Shown piece after piece: positions 1-6,379 of a DNA stretch of 6,459 nucleotides (its first letter is position 1; every line of letters starts with the position of its first letter). The DNA is taken from contig SKVE01001011.1 of NCBI GenBank assembly GCA_007129635.1, positions 1 to 6,459 of the forward strand, read 5' to 3'. The stretch comes from Planctomycetaceae bacterium. GTDB taxonomy: Bacteria > Planctomycetota > Planctomycetia > Pirellulales > Pirellulaceae. The translations under genes and the position numbers were made by a program. The notes under the pieces are model-generated. The model had not been told where the DNA came from, made no database searches, and worked only from the letters and a program-made list of their open reading frames with translations.

Positions 1-3000
1 GAAATCGCGCGAGGCGACGAGATGGGTTAACTGCTGGCCTAGATCCTGTAGGTGCTGGACAAGGACATGAACAACCCGTTCGCGCCGTTCCAGCCGGCCT
101 CGAACCAGCCAGGCATTGCTGTGACGGGCGACCTGGTGGAACCGCTCCCAGATGTGCTTGTAGACGACCAGGTTGACGATGCCCGTTTCGTCCTCCAGCG
201 TAACAAAGGTGATACCCTTGCCCGTTGCGGGACGCTGACGCATGGTGATCATCCCCGCGACTTTGACCTGGCGGTTGTGAGGCAGTTGCAGCAGACGTTC
301 CGCCGGCACGACCTTTTGGCGATCGAGCGTTTCGCGGTGGAAGGACATCGGGTGCGGGCGGAGCGTCAATCCGGTGGTCTGATAATCGGCGGTCACTTCC
401 TCCTGGATCGAAGCCGGTGCCAGCCCAACAGGCCGCTCGGTCAACGAATCCTGCGGATCGATCAGCGGCGAAGGACGATGATGGGTGGGCTGGGACAACG
501 CGTTCCAGACGGCTTGGCGACGGTGGCAGTCCAGCGACCCGCAGGCGTCGGCGGCGGCCAATCGGCTGATGGTCCCCCGCGTCAGGCCGGTGCGTCGCGC
601 TAGTTCGTCGACCGAACGGAATGGTCCGTGGCGCCGAGCCTGCTGGATGGACCGGGCATCGTTCATGGATAGGCCGCGGATCAATCGCAAGCCCAGCCGC
701 AACGTGCGGGGATCGTCCAGCGTGCAGTCCCAATCGCTGTGATTGATGTCTGCCGACAGCACGGTGACCCCGTGCTGCCGCGCGTCGCGGATCAATTGGG
801 CCGGCGCGTAGAATCCCATGGGCTGGCTGTTGATCAGCGCGGCGGCGAACGCGGCCGGATAGTGGTGTTTCAGGTAGGCCGAAACGTAGACCAGCAAAGC
901 GAAACTGGCCGCATGCGATTCGGGGAATCCATATTCGCCGAAACCGCGAATCTGCTGAAAGACGCGCTCAGCGAACTCGTCGGACAACCCGCGCTGACGC
1001 ATGCCGTCCAGCAGTTTCTGACGGAATGTCTCGATGTGGCCATTCTTGCGCCACGCCGCCATCGCTCGACGCAACTGGTCCGCTTCGCCGGGCGTGAAGC
1101 CCGCAGCGACGACCGCCAGCCTCATGACCTGTTCCTGGAAGATGGGCACGCCCAGCGTTTTTTCCAGCACGCAACGGATCGCTTCGTTGGGATACGTTAC
1201 CGCTTCCTGGCCGCAACGCCGCTGCAGATAGGGATGGACCATCTGGCCCTGGATCGGACCCGGCCGGACGATCGCGACTTCGATCACCAGATCGTAATAG
1301 CAGCGTGGTTGCAGCCGAGGCAGCATGGCCATCTGAGCTCGGCTTTCGATCTGAAAGACGCCCATCGTGTCGGCGCGGCAGATCATGTCGTACACGGACC
1401 GGTCGTCGGCCGGGATGCTGGCCAGCGTCAAATGACGTCCGCTGGCCTCCTGGACCAACTGGAAACATCGACGGATCGCGGTCAGCATGCCCAGCGCCAG
1501 GCAGTCGACTTTCAGGATTCCCAGTTCCTCCAGATCGTCCTTGTCCCACTGGACGACCGTGCGGTCGGCCATGGCGGCGTTTTCGATCGGGACCAGCTCG
1601 CAGAGCGGGCCCTGAGTCATCACCATACCACCGGAATGCTGCGACAGATGACGCGGGAATCCGATCAGCTCGCTGGTCAGATGTACCAGCCGCCGGCCCA
1701 GTTCCGAATCGGTGTCCACGCCCATCTCCTGGCAACGCTGCTGCAGTTCGACGGCTTGCTTCGGGTAACCGTCCATGTTTTTGGATAGTTGGTCGATGCG
1801 ATCCAGACTCAATCCCAACGCCTTGCCGACTTCGCGGATCGCCGAACGCGTGCGGTACGTGATCACCGCCCCCGCCATCCCGGCTCGCTCACGCCCATAT
1901 TTCCGGTACAGATACTGCAGGACCTCCTCCCGCCGCTGGTGCTCGAAATCCACGTCGATGTCCGGCGCTTCGTTGCGTTCCCGGCTGATGAAACGTTCGA
2001 ACAATAAGTCCATCTGCGCAGGGTCCACCGCGGTGATCTCCAGGCAGTAACAGACGGCCGAGTTGGCAGCCGAGCCGCGACCCTGGCAGAGGATGCCACG
2101 CGAGCGGGCAAAGACGACCAGATCCCAGACGGTCAGGAAATAGGCCTCGTATCGCAGTTGCTCGATCAATTGCAGTTCATGCTGCAACAGCGCGAGCACC
2201 TTGGGCGGCACGCCGGCCGGATAACGCCGCTTAGCCCCCTGCCATACCAGTTGCTTCAGGTACTGGATGGGCGTCATGCCCGCAGGCGCCAGCTCCTGCG
2301 GGTATTCGTAACGCAGTTCGTCCAGCGAAAACGTGCAGCGATCCGCGATTTCCAACGATCGCCGGAGCGTCTCGGGAACCGCGTGGAACATCGTGCGAAG
2401 CTGGTCGATCGATTTCAGATGCCTCTGCGCGTTGGGAAACAGCAACGACCCGGCTCGATCGACAGGGACACCATGCCGAATGGCGGTCAGTACGTGCTGC
2501 AGCGGCTGGCGAGCTGGCGTGTGATAATACACGTCGCCCGCAGCGACCAACGGAAAACCGCTCGCTCTCGCGAGCCGCTGCCATTGGTCCAGCCGATAAG
2601 CATCGTCCGGCCCGCAATGCAGCTCGACCACCAGCGAACCTCGATCCCCAAAGCACTCGCGGTACCCACGCAGCGTCTGGTCCGACTGCCGTTGGAGATC
2701 GCGGAGCAACACGCCCGCCAACATCCCCTCGGCATGTTCCGCCACGTCTCGCCAAGTTAGGTGGCATTGACCTTTCGGAGCGCGACGGCGGCCGAGGGTA
2801 ATCAGGCGGCACAATCGTCCATAGGCCGCTCGATCCGTGACCCACAGCACGATCGGCGGCGCATCGCAAGGCTCGAACTCGGCGCCGATCACCAGATGCA
2901 GTCCATGTTGCCGAGCTGCCGCGTGGGCACGCACAATCCCCGCCAGACTGGCCATGTCGGTGATCGCCAACGCCGCATAGCCGGCTCGAGCCGCATACTC

Positions 3001-3132
3001 GACCAACTCCTCCGGATGCGATGCGCCTTGCAAAAACGAGAAATTCGTCTTGCAGTGCAGCTCGGCATAGCATGCGGGATCGCCGCGTGCGCGGAGTCGC
3101 TGCGTCGGTGGGTCTTGTTCTTTCGGCAACAT
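1..3132 (-). CDS. dnaE2: Error-prone DNA polymerase DnaE2 (C-family, translesion), 3' end just cut off by the window edge
   Basis: This is the polymerase of the ImuA-ImuB-DnaE2 mutasome, an alpha-subunit paralogue that extends DNA past lesions. The frame is open for 1044 codons from the ATG at 3132 to base 1 with no stop. A PHP domain begins near residue 22 (YAELHCKTNFSFLQGASHPE) and continues to about 210. The palm contains GRGSAANSAVCY (351-362), the catalytic pair in PDIDVDF (D391, D393) and the third aspartate in LKVDCLALGML (D543). Fingers motifs include IVRPGPIQGQM (621-631) and FGEYGFPESHAASFALL (731-747). A helix-hairpin-helix region lies near 810-870, followed by an OB fold at about 955-1025 (VKVAGMITMRQRP, then FVTLEDETG). 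The last residues, VASRDF, match the usual DnaE2 terminus, so almost nothing is missing. All three catalytic aspartates are present, so the enzyme should be active. The ATG at 3132 lies 7 bases after the imuB stop. An in-frame ATG at 3156 would instead overlap imuB by 17 bases and add eight residues. No strong Shine-Dalgarno separates the two, and translational coupling to imuB is likely. Confidence 0.96.
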   Translation of the reverse strand, partial: MLPKEQDPPTQRLRARGDPACYAELHCKTNFSFLQGASHPEELVEYAARAGYAALAITDMASLAGIVRAHAAARQHGLHLVIGAEFEPCDAPPIVLWVTDRAAYGRLCRLITLGRRRAPKGQCHLTWRDVAEHAEGMLAGVLLRDLQRQSDQTLRGYRECFGDRGSLVVELHCGPDDAYRLDQWQRLARASGFPLVAAGDVYYHTPARQPLQHVLTAIRHGVPVDRAGSLLFPNAQRHLKSIDQLRTMFHAVPETLRRSLEIADRCTFSLDELRYEYPQELAPAGMTPIQYLKQLVWQGAKRRYPAGVPPKVLALLQHELQLIEQLRYEAYFLTVWDLVVFARSRGILCQGRGSAANSAVCYCLEITAVDPAQMDLLFERFISRERNEAPDIDVDFEHQRREEVLQYLYRKYGRERAGMAGAVITYRTRSAIREVGKALGLSLDRIDQLSKNMDGYPKQAVELQQRCQEMGVDTDSELGRRLVHLTSELIGFPRHLSQHSGGMVMTQGPLCELVPIENAAMADRTVVQWDKDDLEELGILKVDCLALGMLTAIRRCFQLVQEASGRHLTLASIPADDRSVYDMICRADTMGVFQIESRAQMAMLPRLQPRCYYDLVIEVAIVRPGPIQGQMVHPYLQRRCGQEAVTYPNEAIRCVLEKTLGVPIFQEQVMRLAVVAAGFTPGEADQLRRAMAAWRKNGHIETFRQKLLDGMRQRGLSDEFAERVFQQIRGFGEYGFPESHAASFALLVYVSAYLKHHYPAAFAAALINSQPMGFYAPAQLIRDARQHGVTVLSADINHSDWDCTLDDPRTLRLGLRLIRGLSMNDARSIQQARRHGPFRSVDELARRTGLTRGTISRLAAADACGSLDCHRRQAVWNALSQPTHHRPSPLIDPQDSLTERPVGLAPASIQEEVTADYQTTGLTLRPHPMSFHRETLDRQKVVPAERLLQLPHNRQVKVAGMITMRQRPATGKGITFVTLEDETGIVNLVVYKHIWERFHQVARHSNAWLVRGRLERRERVVHVLVQHLQDLGQQLTHLVASRDF

Positions 3133-3139
3133 GATGACG

Positions 3140-4723
3140 TCACTCGAATTCGCCATGCAAAAACCACCGCTGATCCTGCAGCCGGCGAAATAGCCACAGC
3201 CGGTTGCCTCCGGTGGTTTCCACTCGATAGTAATCCCGTCGTACCGAAGGACCTCGCCACCACCCGGTTTCAATCCGCTCAGGACCAAAAGAACGAGCGA
3301 CCTGGTACGTTTCACGACGATCAAAAAACTTTGCCGGCGGCCCCTCCATGGCGATCCCGATCACCTCGATGGGCCGCGGCGGATCGAACAGCCGCAAGGG
3401 GCGGAACATCGGACCCGGTGCAGCGGGCGGCGAGCGGTCCTTGCCAAGCGAGCGCTCACCCGTCAGCGGCCCGCCCGTCAGCGGGTGGCACCGATACGCT
3501 CGTTCGATCTGCGCGTCGGCCTGCAGCTCGGCTCGTAAAACCCGCTCGGAACCCAACCGACTGCTTAACCGTTCGAGCAATGCCCCCAGCTTCGTCAAGT
3601 CGCGCGGCATCGATTCCGCAAACAATTCCCGCTGCCGTGACTCGCGCACCGCAGTCGATGTGGCGTTGATCCGCAACTCGTGCACCGCATCCGGCAGCTT
3701 CTGCCGCTCTAACTGCATCTGGATCAGGCCCAGCAAGTGGTCAGGCTCGGCCGTCACCTGGAACAGCCCGACCCGGATCTCACAGCTTCGCCCCCCCTGA
3801 CAGACCAATTGGCATTCCAACTGCAAAACCCCCAACCCGCGAACGTTCAATCGCTCTGCCAACTGGACCAGCAACCGCTGGATGGCCCAGAGGATCGCTT
3901 CGGGATGCACGATCGGATGTTCGAAAGCCATCCGCACGTCCAGATCCTCCGGCTCGCGGCAAGCGACGATCACCTCGTCCGCCCGGCCCAGGATCTGGTC
4001 CAGTCGCTGTAGCAGGGACGCTCCGAAACGGGCCGGCAGACTGCCGCGAGGCAGTGACTGTAGCTGGCCCAGGCAATCGATGCCCAAATGCTGCAACATC
4101 TGCTGCGTCTGGTCCGGCAACCGCAACGCGGCGACGGGCAATTGGTCCAGCAGGCTGCGATCGCCCGGCACGGCGATGATGGGCGGAGCGGCTTCCGGCG
4201 GATACCGAGCCAGCGCGCTGGCGGCACTGGGGGTGTCGGCAATCGCCAGCCGCACCTGATACCCTCGCCGCCCAAAAAATTCCTCCACGCGGCCATGCAA
4301 ATCCCGCTCGCTACCAAACACACGGTCCAGGCCACGAAGATCCATCTGCAGCCCGTCCGGCCGGTCGCCCTCAGCCATCCCGACCAACGGACTGAACTGC
4401 TCGCACTCGATCGCCAAGTGTAATAACGCCTGCCGGTCCTGATCCGGCTGGTGGCGAGTGACATGGTACGAGCGCTCTTCCGATGCCCCAGTTTTTCCCA
4501 GGACGCCACTTTTTCCCAGGACGCCACTGGCGGCTACCTCGGCCAACGGCATCCCCGGCCGGATGCCTCGAGCTGCCGCACGCCGACAACAGGCTCGAAC
4601 CCGCTCGCCTCGCCGTACGTCCCGTTCATAGATGATCAACGCTCGATCCGTAAGTTCCGGTCGAGCGGCGATCTGCCGTTGTACGGGCCAGTTGGGCAGC
4701 CAGACTGCCAGTGCGCGTTTCAT
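3140..4723 (-). CDS. imuB: ImuB, catalytically inactive Y-family polymerase-like mutasome adaptor
   Basis: The product is 527 residues, a usual ImuB length. The N-terminus RALAVWLPNWPVQRQ is the typical ImuB opening, where true Y-family polymerases carry the first catalytic aspartate. The second motif reads QMDLRGLDRVFG (126-137) and lacks the catalytic Asp-Glu pair, so the protein should bind primer-template without polymerising. A thumb-like helix-hairpin-helix region lies at about 195-250 (LPVAALRLPDQ onward) and a little-finger-like domain follows to about 355. QRELF (364-368) fits the beta-clamp-binding pentamer QxxLF. The C-terminus has the ImuB hallmarks RPLRLFDPPRPIEV (441-454) and GWWRGPSVRRDYYRV (487-501), and ends WFLHGEFE. 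In known systems ImuB links DnaE2 and ImuA to the clamp. The ATG at 4723 was chosen because it begins the conserved N-terminus and has GAGAGG five bases upstream. A further in-frame ATG at 4933 would add 70 residues unlike ImuB, encoded antisense-like within imuA. The gene contains two small in-frame repeats (residues 67-78 and about 414-422). Confidence 0.95.
   Translation of the reverse strand: MKRALAVWLPNWPVQRQIAARPELTDRALIIYERDVRRGERVRACCRRAAARGIRPGMPLAEVAASGVLGKSGVLGKTGASEERSYHVTRHQPDQDRQALLHLAIECEQFSPLVGMAEGDRPDGLQMDLRGLDRVFGSERDLHGRVEEFFGRRGYQVRLAIADTPSAASALARYPPEAAPPIIAVPGDRSLLDQLPVAALRLPDQTQQMLQHLGIDCLGQLQSLPRGSLPARFGASLLQRLDQILGRADEVIVACREPEDLDVRMAFEHPIVHPEAILWAIQRLLVQLAERLNVRGLGVLQLECQLVCQGGRSCEIRVGLFQVTAEPDHLLGLIQMQLERQKLPDAVHELRINATSTAVRESRQRELFAESMPRDLTKLGALLERLSSRLGSERVLRAELQADAQIERAYRCHPLTGGPLTGERSLGKDRSPPAAPGPMFRPLRLFDPPRPIEVIGIAMEGPPAKFFDRRETYQVARSFGPERIETGWWRGPSVRRDYYRVETTGGNRLWLFRRLQDQRWFLHGEFE
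3459..3488 (-). repeat. Two 15-bp imperfect tandem units in the imuB C-terminal linker
   Basis: The 11-base core CCCGTCAGCGG recurs with a period of 15 bases, and 12 of 15 positions match between the units. It encodes PLTGGPLTG (residues 414-422) in the Pro/Gly-rich linker between the clamp-binding half of ImuB and the conserved C-terminal domain. It looks like linker growth by in-frame duplication and probably has no catalytic role. Confidence 0.65.
4492..4527 (-). repeat. Perfect 18-bp tandem duplication inside imuB
   Basis: Two identical 18-base units (plus-strand unit TTTTTCCCAGGACGCCAC) sit head to tail. The length is a multiple of three, so the reading frame is kept and ImuB gains a hexapeptide repeat, GVLGKS then GVLGKT (residues 67-78). 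It falls in the variable linker after RGIRPGMPLAEVAA and before the first palm strand, where ImuB length varies. The perfect identity suggests a recent slippage duplication. Confidence 0.9.
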
Positions 4724-5393
4724 GCAGGCCTCTCGCTTTCTGCAACCGTCCACTCCATTCGTCCAGCTCCAGCAATACCGTGCCACGCGCCGCCGAGCCG
4801 CGACTGGATAACAAGTGCACGCATAACTGCCGACCATGATGGCCCCCGTAAGGCTGGACCAGCAACCGCACGTCCGCCCAAGTCGGCTCGCCCCGCGCCC
4901 GTAACGGCCGCAATAATAACCCCACGCCGCCACTGTCCTCGACCGCCAACTGCAAGCGGCGAAAAGATCGCCCGTCGATCCGCTCCACCTCGCCCCATAC
5001 CGCCCCGACCGCCGTACATCGCAACGACTGGTCCCAAACCCAAAGCTCCTCCCGTATATCGCGAGGATGCACCAGGACGACCTGCGCCAGATCGATGCCC
5101 CAAGCTGCCAACGCTGGCGGGTAAACTTGCCGCAAACGATCGATCACCACCAAGCTGGTTCCCTGCCGACAGGCCTGACGAGCATAATGCAGGGCTAACG
5201 TCGCTGCCCCGCTGCCCGCACTACCTGGTAACCACTCGACCAGCGAACCACGCCGTACCCCGCCTTCTGGAAGCAAGGCATCCAACGCCTCGCAACCGCT
5301 GCTGATCCGCTGGTCGTCCACCATCGCGCGGGAACATTCCAAGCGGCGGATTTCCGTGCGCAATCTGGCGATGGTTTCCAAGGTCGAAGTCAT
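4626..5393 (-). CDS. imuA: ImuA, RecA/SulA-like mutasome accessory protein
   Basis: The product is 255 residues from the ATG at 5393. It resembles the ImuA family with a RecA-like core: RISSGCEALDALLPEGG (29-45) followed by the P-loop position GSAGSGAATLAL (57-68), a strand ending in LVVID (81-85), and core strands through GVGLLLRP (156-163) and DVRLLVQP (174-181). The Walker A lysine and following Ser/Thr are replaced (GSAGSGAAT against GxxxxGKT), so ATP hydrolysis is unlikely. The N-terminal 20 residues (TLETIARLRTEIRRLE) look helical. In known systems ImuA works with ImuB and RecA filaments to direct DnaE2. Identification also rests on its position as first gene of imuA-imuB-dnaE2. A TTG at 5414 is in frame but lies in the promoter and operator-like region, so the ATG is preferred. 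There is no clear Shine-Dalgarno before it. The last 31 residues overlap the start of imuB in another frame and look poorly conserved (Arg/Thr/Ser-rich tail). Confidence 0.9.
   Translation of the reverse strand: MTSTLETIARLRTEIRRLECSRAMVDDQRISSGCEALDALLPEGGVRRGSLVEWLPGSAGSGAATLALHYARQACRQGTSLVVIDRLRQVYPPALAAWGIDLAQVVLVHPRDIREELWVWDQSLRCTAVGAVWGEVERIDGRSFRRLQLAVEDSGGVGLLLRPLRARGEPTWADVRLLVQPYGGHHGRQLCVHLLSSRGSAARGTVLLELDEWSGRLQKARGLHETRTGSLAAQLARTTADRRSTGTYGSSVDHL
4729..4734 (-). promoter_or_regulatory. Shine-Dalgarno of imuB, inside imuA
   Basis: GAGAGG lies five bases before the ATG at 4723 and is embedded in the imuA coding sequence. It is the best ribosome-binding match in the cassette. 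Together with the conserved ImuB N-terminus it fixes the imuB start here, which makes the 98-base overlap with imuA real rather than an annotation artefact. Confidence 0.6.
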
Positions 5394-5406
5394 GGCTTTG
5401 TGTTCA

Positions 5407-5442
5407 GTATACAAATCATCTGCTTAGTATACCTGCGTATAT
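5407..5442. promoter_or_regulatory. Candidate repressor operator (GTATA blocks over the imuA promoter)
   Basis: GTATAC occurs at 5407 and 5427 and GTATAT at 5437, with starts 20 and 10 bases apart, so all three lie on the same helix face. The right pair forms an exact inverted repeat TATAC-CTGC-GTATA (5428-5441), which lies in the spacer and overlaps the -10 hexamer, where a repressor would block polymerase. Because imuA-imuB-dnaE2 is LexA-controlled in many bacteria, a lineage-specific LexA box is a reasonable guess. It does not match the E. coli (CTGT-N8-ACAG) or Bacillus (GAAC-N4-GTTC) type. Confidence 0.35.
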
Positions 5443-5454
5443 CGTTTGTTGCAA
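5426..5454 (-). promoter_or_regulatory. Sigma70-like promoter of imuA-imuB-dnaE2
   Basis: On the minus strand TTGCAA (5454-5449, 4 of 6 to TTGACA) is followed by exactly 17 bases and then TATACT (5431-5426, 5 of 6 to TATAAT). The expected transcription start is near 5419, giving a leader of about 25 bases before the imuA ATG. No other convincing promoter is seen between the three genes, so they probably form one transcript. This is prediction only. Confidence 0.55.
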
Positions 5455-5602
5455 GCCAAATACAACCCGTGAATTCATGTTTTTTGAACCCCGACGCTAG
5501 CTAGACTTTGTCAGAAAACGGGACTGCCCCCCTCCGGAACCCCCGAATCCTCGCCGCCGACCGTCTAGATCGTTAGGTTCCCCAGCCATCGATTCACCAA
5601 CC
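5455..5602. other. Intergenic spacer between divergent imuA and msrB promoters
   Basis: This stretch separates the two promoters. I see no gene, RNA or strong hairpin in it. It contains a CTAGCTAG palindrome around 5498-5505 and a C-rich block (5526-5548) with TCCGGA at its centre. No function can be assigned to either. Confidence 0.5.
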
Positions 5603-5630
5603 TTGATACGGCTGAACAACCGCCTATCAT
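5603..5630 (+). promoter_or_regulatory. Sigma70-like promoter of msrB
   Basis: TTGATA (5603-5608, 5 of 6 to consensus), a 16-base spacer and TATCAT (5625-5630, 5 of 6) predict a start near 5637, about 34 bases before the ATG at 5671. This placing puts the upstream in-frame ATG at 5635 at or before the transcript start, which supports the downstream start. Confidence 0.6.
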
Positions 5631-5658
5631 ATGCATGGATGGCCACCCCGAGCCTTTT

Positions 5659-5662
5659 GGAG
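5659..5662 (+). promoter_or_regulatory. Shine-Dalgarno of msrB, fixes the start at 5671
   Basis: GGAG within TTTTGGAGTC is followed by eight bases, AAA-rich near the end, before the ATG at 5671. The ATG at 5635 has no comparable site, and using it would put 12 residues in front of the signal peptide. Confidence 0.6.
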
Positions 5663-5670
5663 TCAAAAAA

Positions 5671-6291
5671 ATGAGCCGCGTTTATCTTGCTGTGCTGCTG
5701 GCCGTCGCCGCGGCCGGCTGTAACCCGCCGACCGCCTCCGAGGCAACTCGTTCGGCGGATCCCCCTGTCGACACTGTCGGCCAAACGAAAACCGAAATCG
5801 CGGGTGACCGCGAGGCAATCACGACCGAGGCACCAACCATGACGGAAAAATTTGTGAGAACCGAAGAACAGTGGAAAGAGCTTCTGACCCCCGAACAGTA
5901 CTACGTGCTGCGTCAGAAAGGAACCGAACGCCCCTACTCCAATGAGTTCGACCGCCACTTCGAAGCAGGGGTTTATTCCTGTACCGGTTGCGGCCAGGAG
6001 CTGTTCCACTCCGAGACAAAATTCCAGTCCGGTTGTGGCTGGCCGGCATTCTATGCCGCCAAAGCTGGCGACCGCGTGACGCTACTGCCAGATCGCTCGC
6101 ACGGTATGATCCGTACCGAAGTGCTATGTGCCCGCTGTGATTCCCACCTGGGCCACATCTTCGACGATGCACCACAGACTCCCACCGGCCAGCGTTACTG
6201 CATCAATTCAGTCGCCCTGACGTTCACCCCGGCAGAAAAACTCGATGATCCAGCATACCAGCCCGAAGACCAAGACCAGGACCAGGACTAA
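5671..6291 (+). CDS. msrB: Peptide-methionine (R)-S-oxide reductase MsrB, predicted exported lipoprotein
   Basis: The enzyme reduces methionine-R-sulfoxide in proteins back to methionine. The product is 206 residues. An N-terminal lipoprotein signal (R3, hydrophobic 4-15, then AAGC with Cys17 followed by NPP) is followed by a Ser/Thr/Glu-rich tether to about residue 56, and the MsrB domain runs from about 60 to 190. All family hallmarks are present: two zinc CxxC pairs (C104/C107 in CTGC, C153/C156 in CARC), SGCGWPAF with the resolving Cys122, HLGHIFDD (159-166), and the catalytic Cys177 in RYCINS. It should act outside the cytoplasm, anchored to a membrane. The residue after the lipid Cys is Asn, not Asp. 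The tail ends in a (QD)n run, EDQDQDQD, which is short and acidic. A Met at residue 57 (ATG at 5839) is the kind of position where cytosolic MsrBs start, but the lipobox, Shine-Dalgarno and promoter favour 5671. It is transcribed away from imuA as a separate unit. Confidence 0.95.
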   Translation: MSRVYLAVLLAVAAAGCNPPTASEATRSADPPVDTVGQTKTEIAGDREAITTEAPTMTEKFVRTEEQWKELLTPEQYYVLRQKGTERPYSNEFDRHFEAGVYSCTGCGQELFHSETKFQSGCGWPAFYAAKAGDRVTLLPDRSHGMIRTEVLCARCDSHLGHIFDDAPQTPTGQRYCINSVALTFTPAEKLDDPAYQPEDQDQDQD

Positions 6292-6343
6292 CATGCCGAG
6301 TCGCTTCGAATTCATTGCCTCGCGATTCCTGCAAAGTGTACTT

Positions 6344-6379
6344 CTTTTAGCGGTTTTTGGGGCTGAAAGCGGATTTTTT
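6344..6379 (+). terminator. Weak possible intrinsic terminator after msrB
   Basis: CTTTTAGC (6344-6351) can pair with GCTGAAAG (6362-6369), an eight-base stem with one G-U pair and a ten-base loop. A run of six T (6374-6379) follows four bases later. The stem is AT-rich and the T run is slightly distant, so this is only a candidate, about 50 bases beyond the msrB stop. Confidence 0.25.

Noticed and set aside
739..1788. 349-codon plus-strand ORF antisense to dnaE2
   Set aside because: It is the mirror of a GC-rich, strongly codon-biased gene. Its protein shows no recognisable domain, while the opposite strand encodes the conserved DnaE2 palm and fingers without interruption.
2231..3073. 280-codon minus-strand ORF in another frame of dnaE2
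   Set aside because: The low-complexity, Arg/Ser/Gly/Ala-rich product overlaps the PHP and early palm region of DnaE2, which is clearly the coding frame.
1..3132. Possible frameshifted or fragmented dnaE2
   Set aside because: Codon-by-codon reading from 3132 to 1 gives 1044 sense codons with all family motifs in order. The gene only lacks a stop because the window ends.
4724..4933. ImuB extended N-terminally to the ATG at 4933
   Set aside because: The added 70 residues (Cys/Trp/Arg-rich) do not resemble ImuB, whereas the ATG at 4723 has a Shine-Dalgarno and begins the conserved motif.
4451..5305. 284-codon plus-strand ORF across imuA and imuB
   Set aside because: The Pro/Arg/Ser-rich product is typical of an antisense shadow, and both genes beneath it are conserved on the minus strand.
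5497..6009. 170-codon minus-strand ORF opposite msrB
   Set aside because: It is antisense to the MsrB domain and its signal peptide, has no recognised motif and no ribosome site of note.
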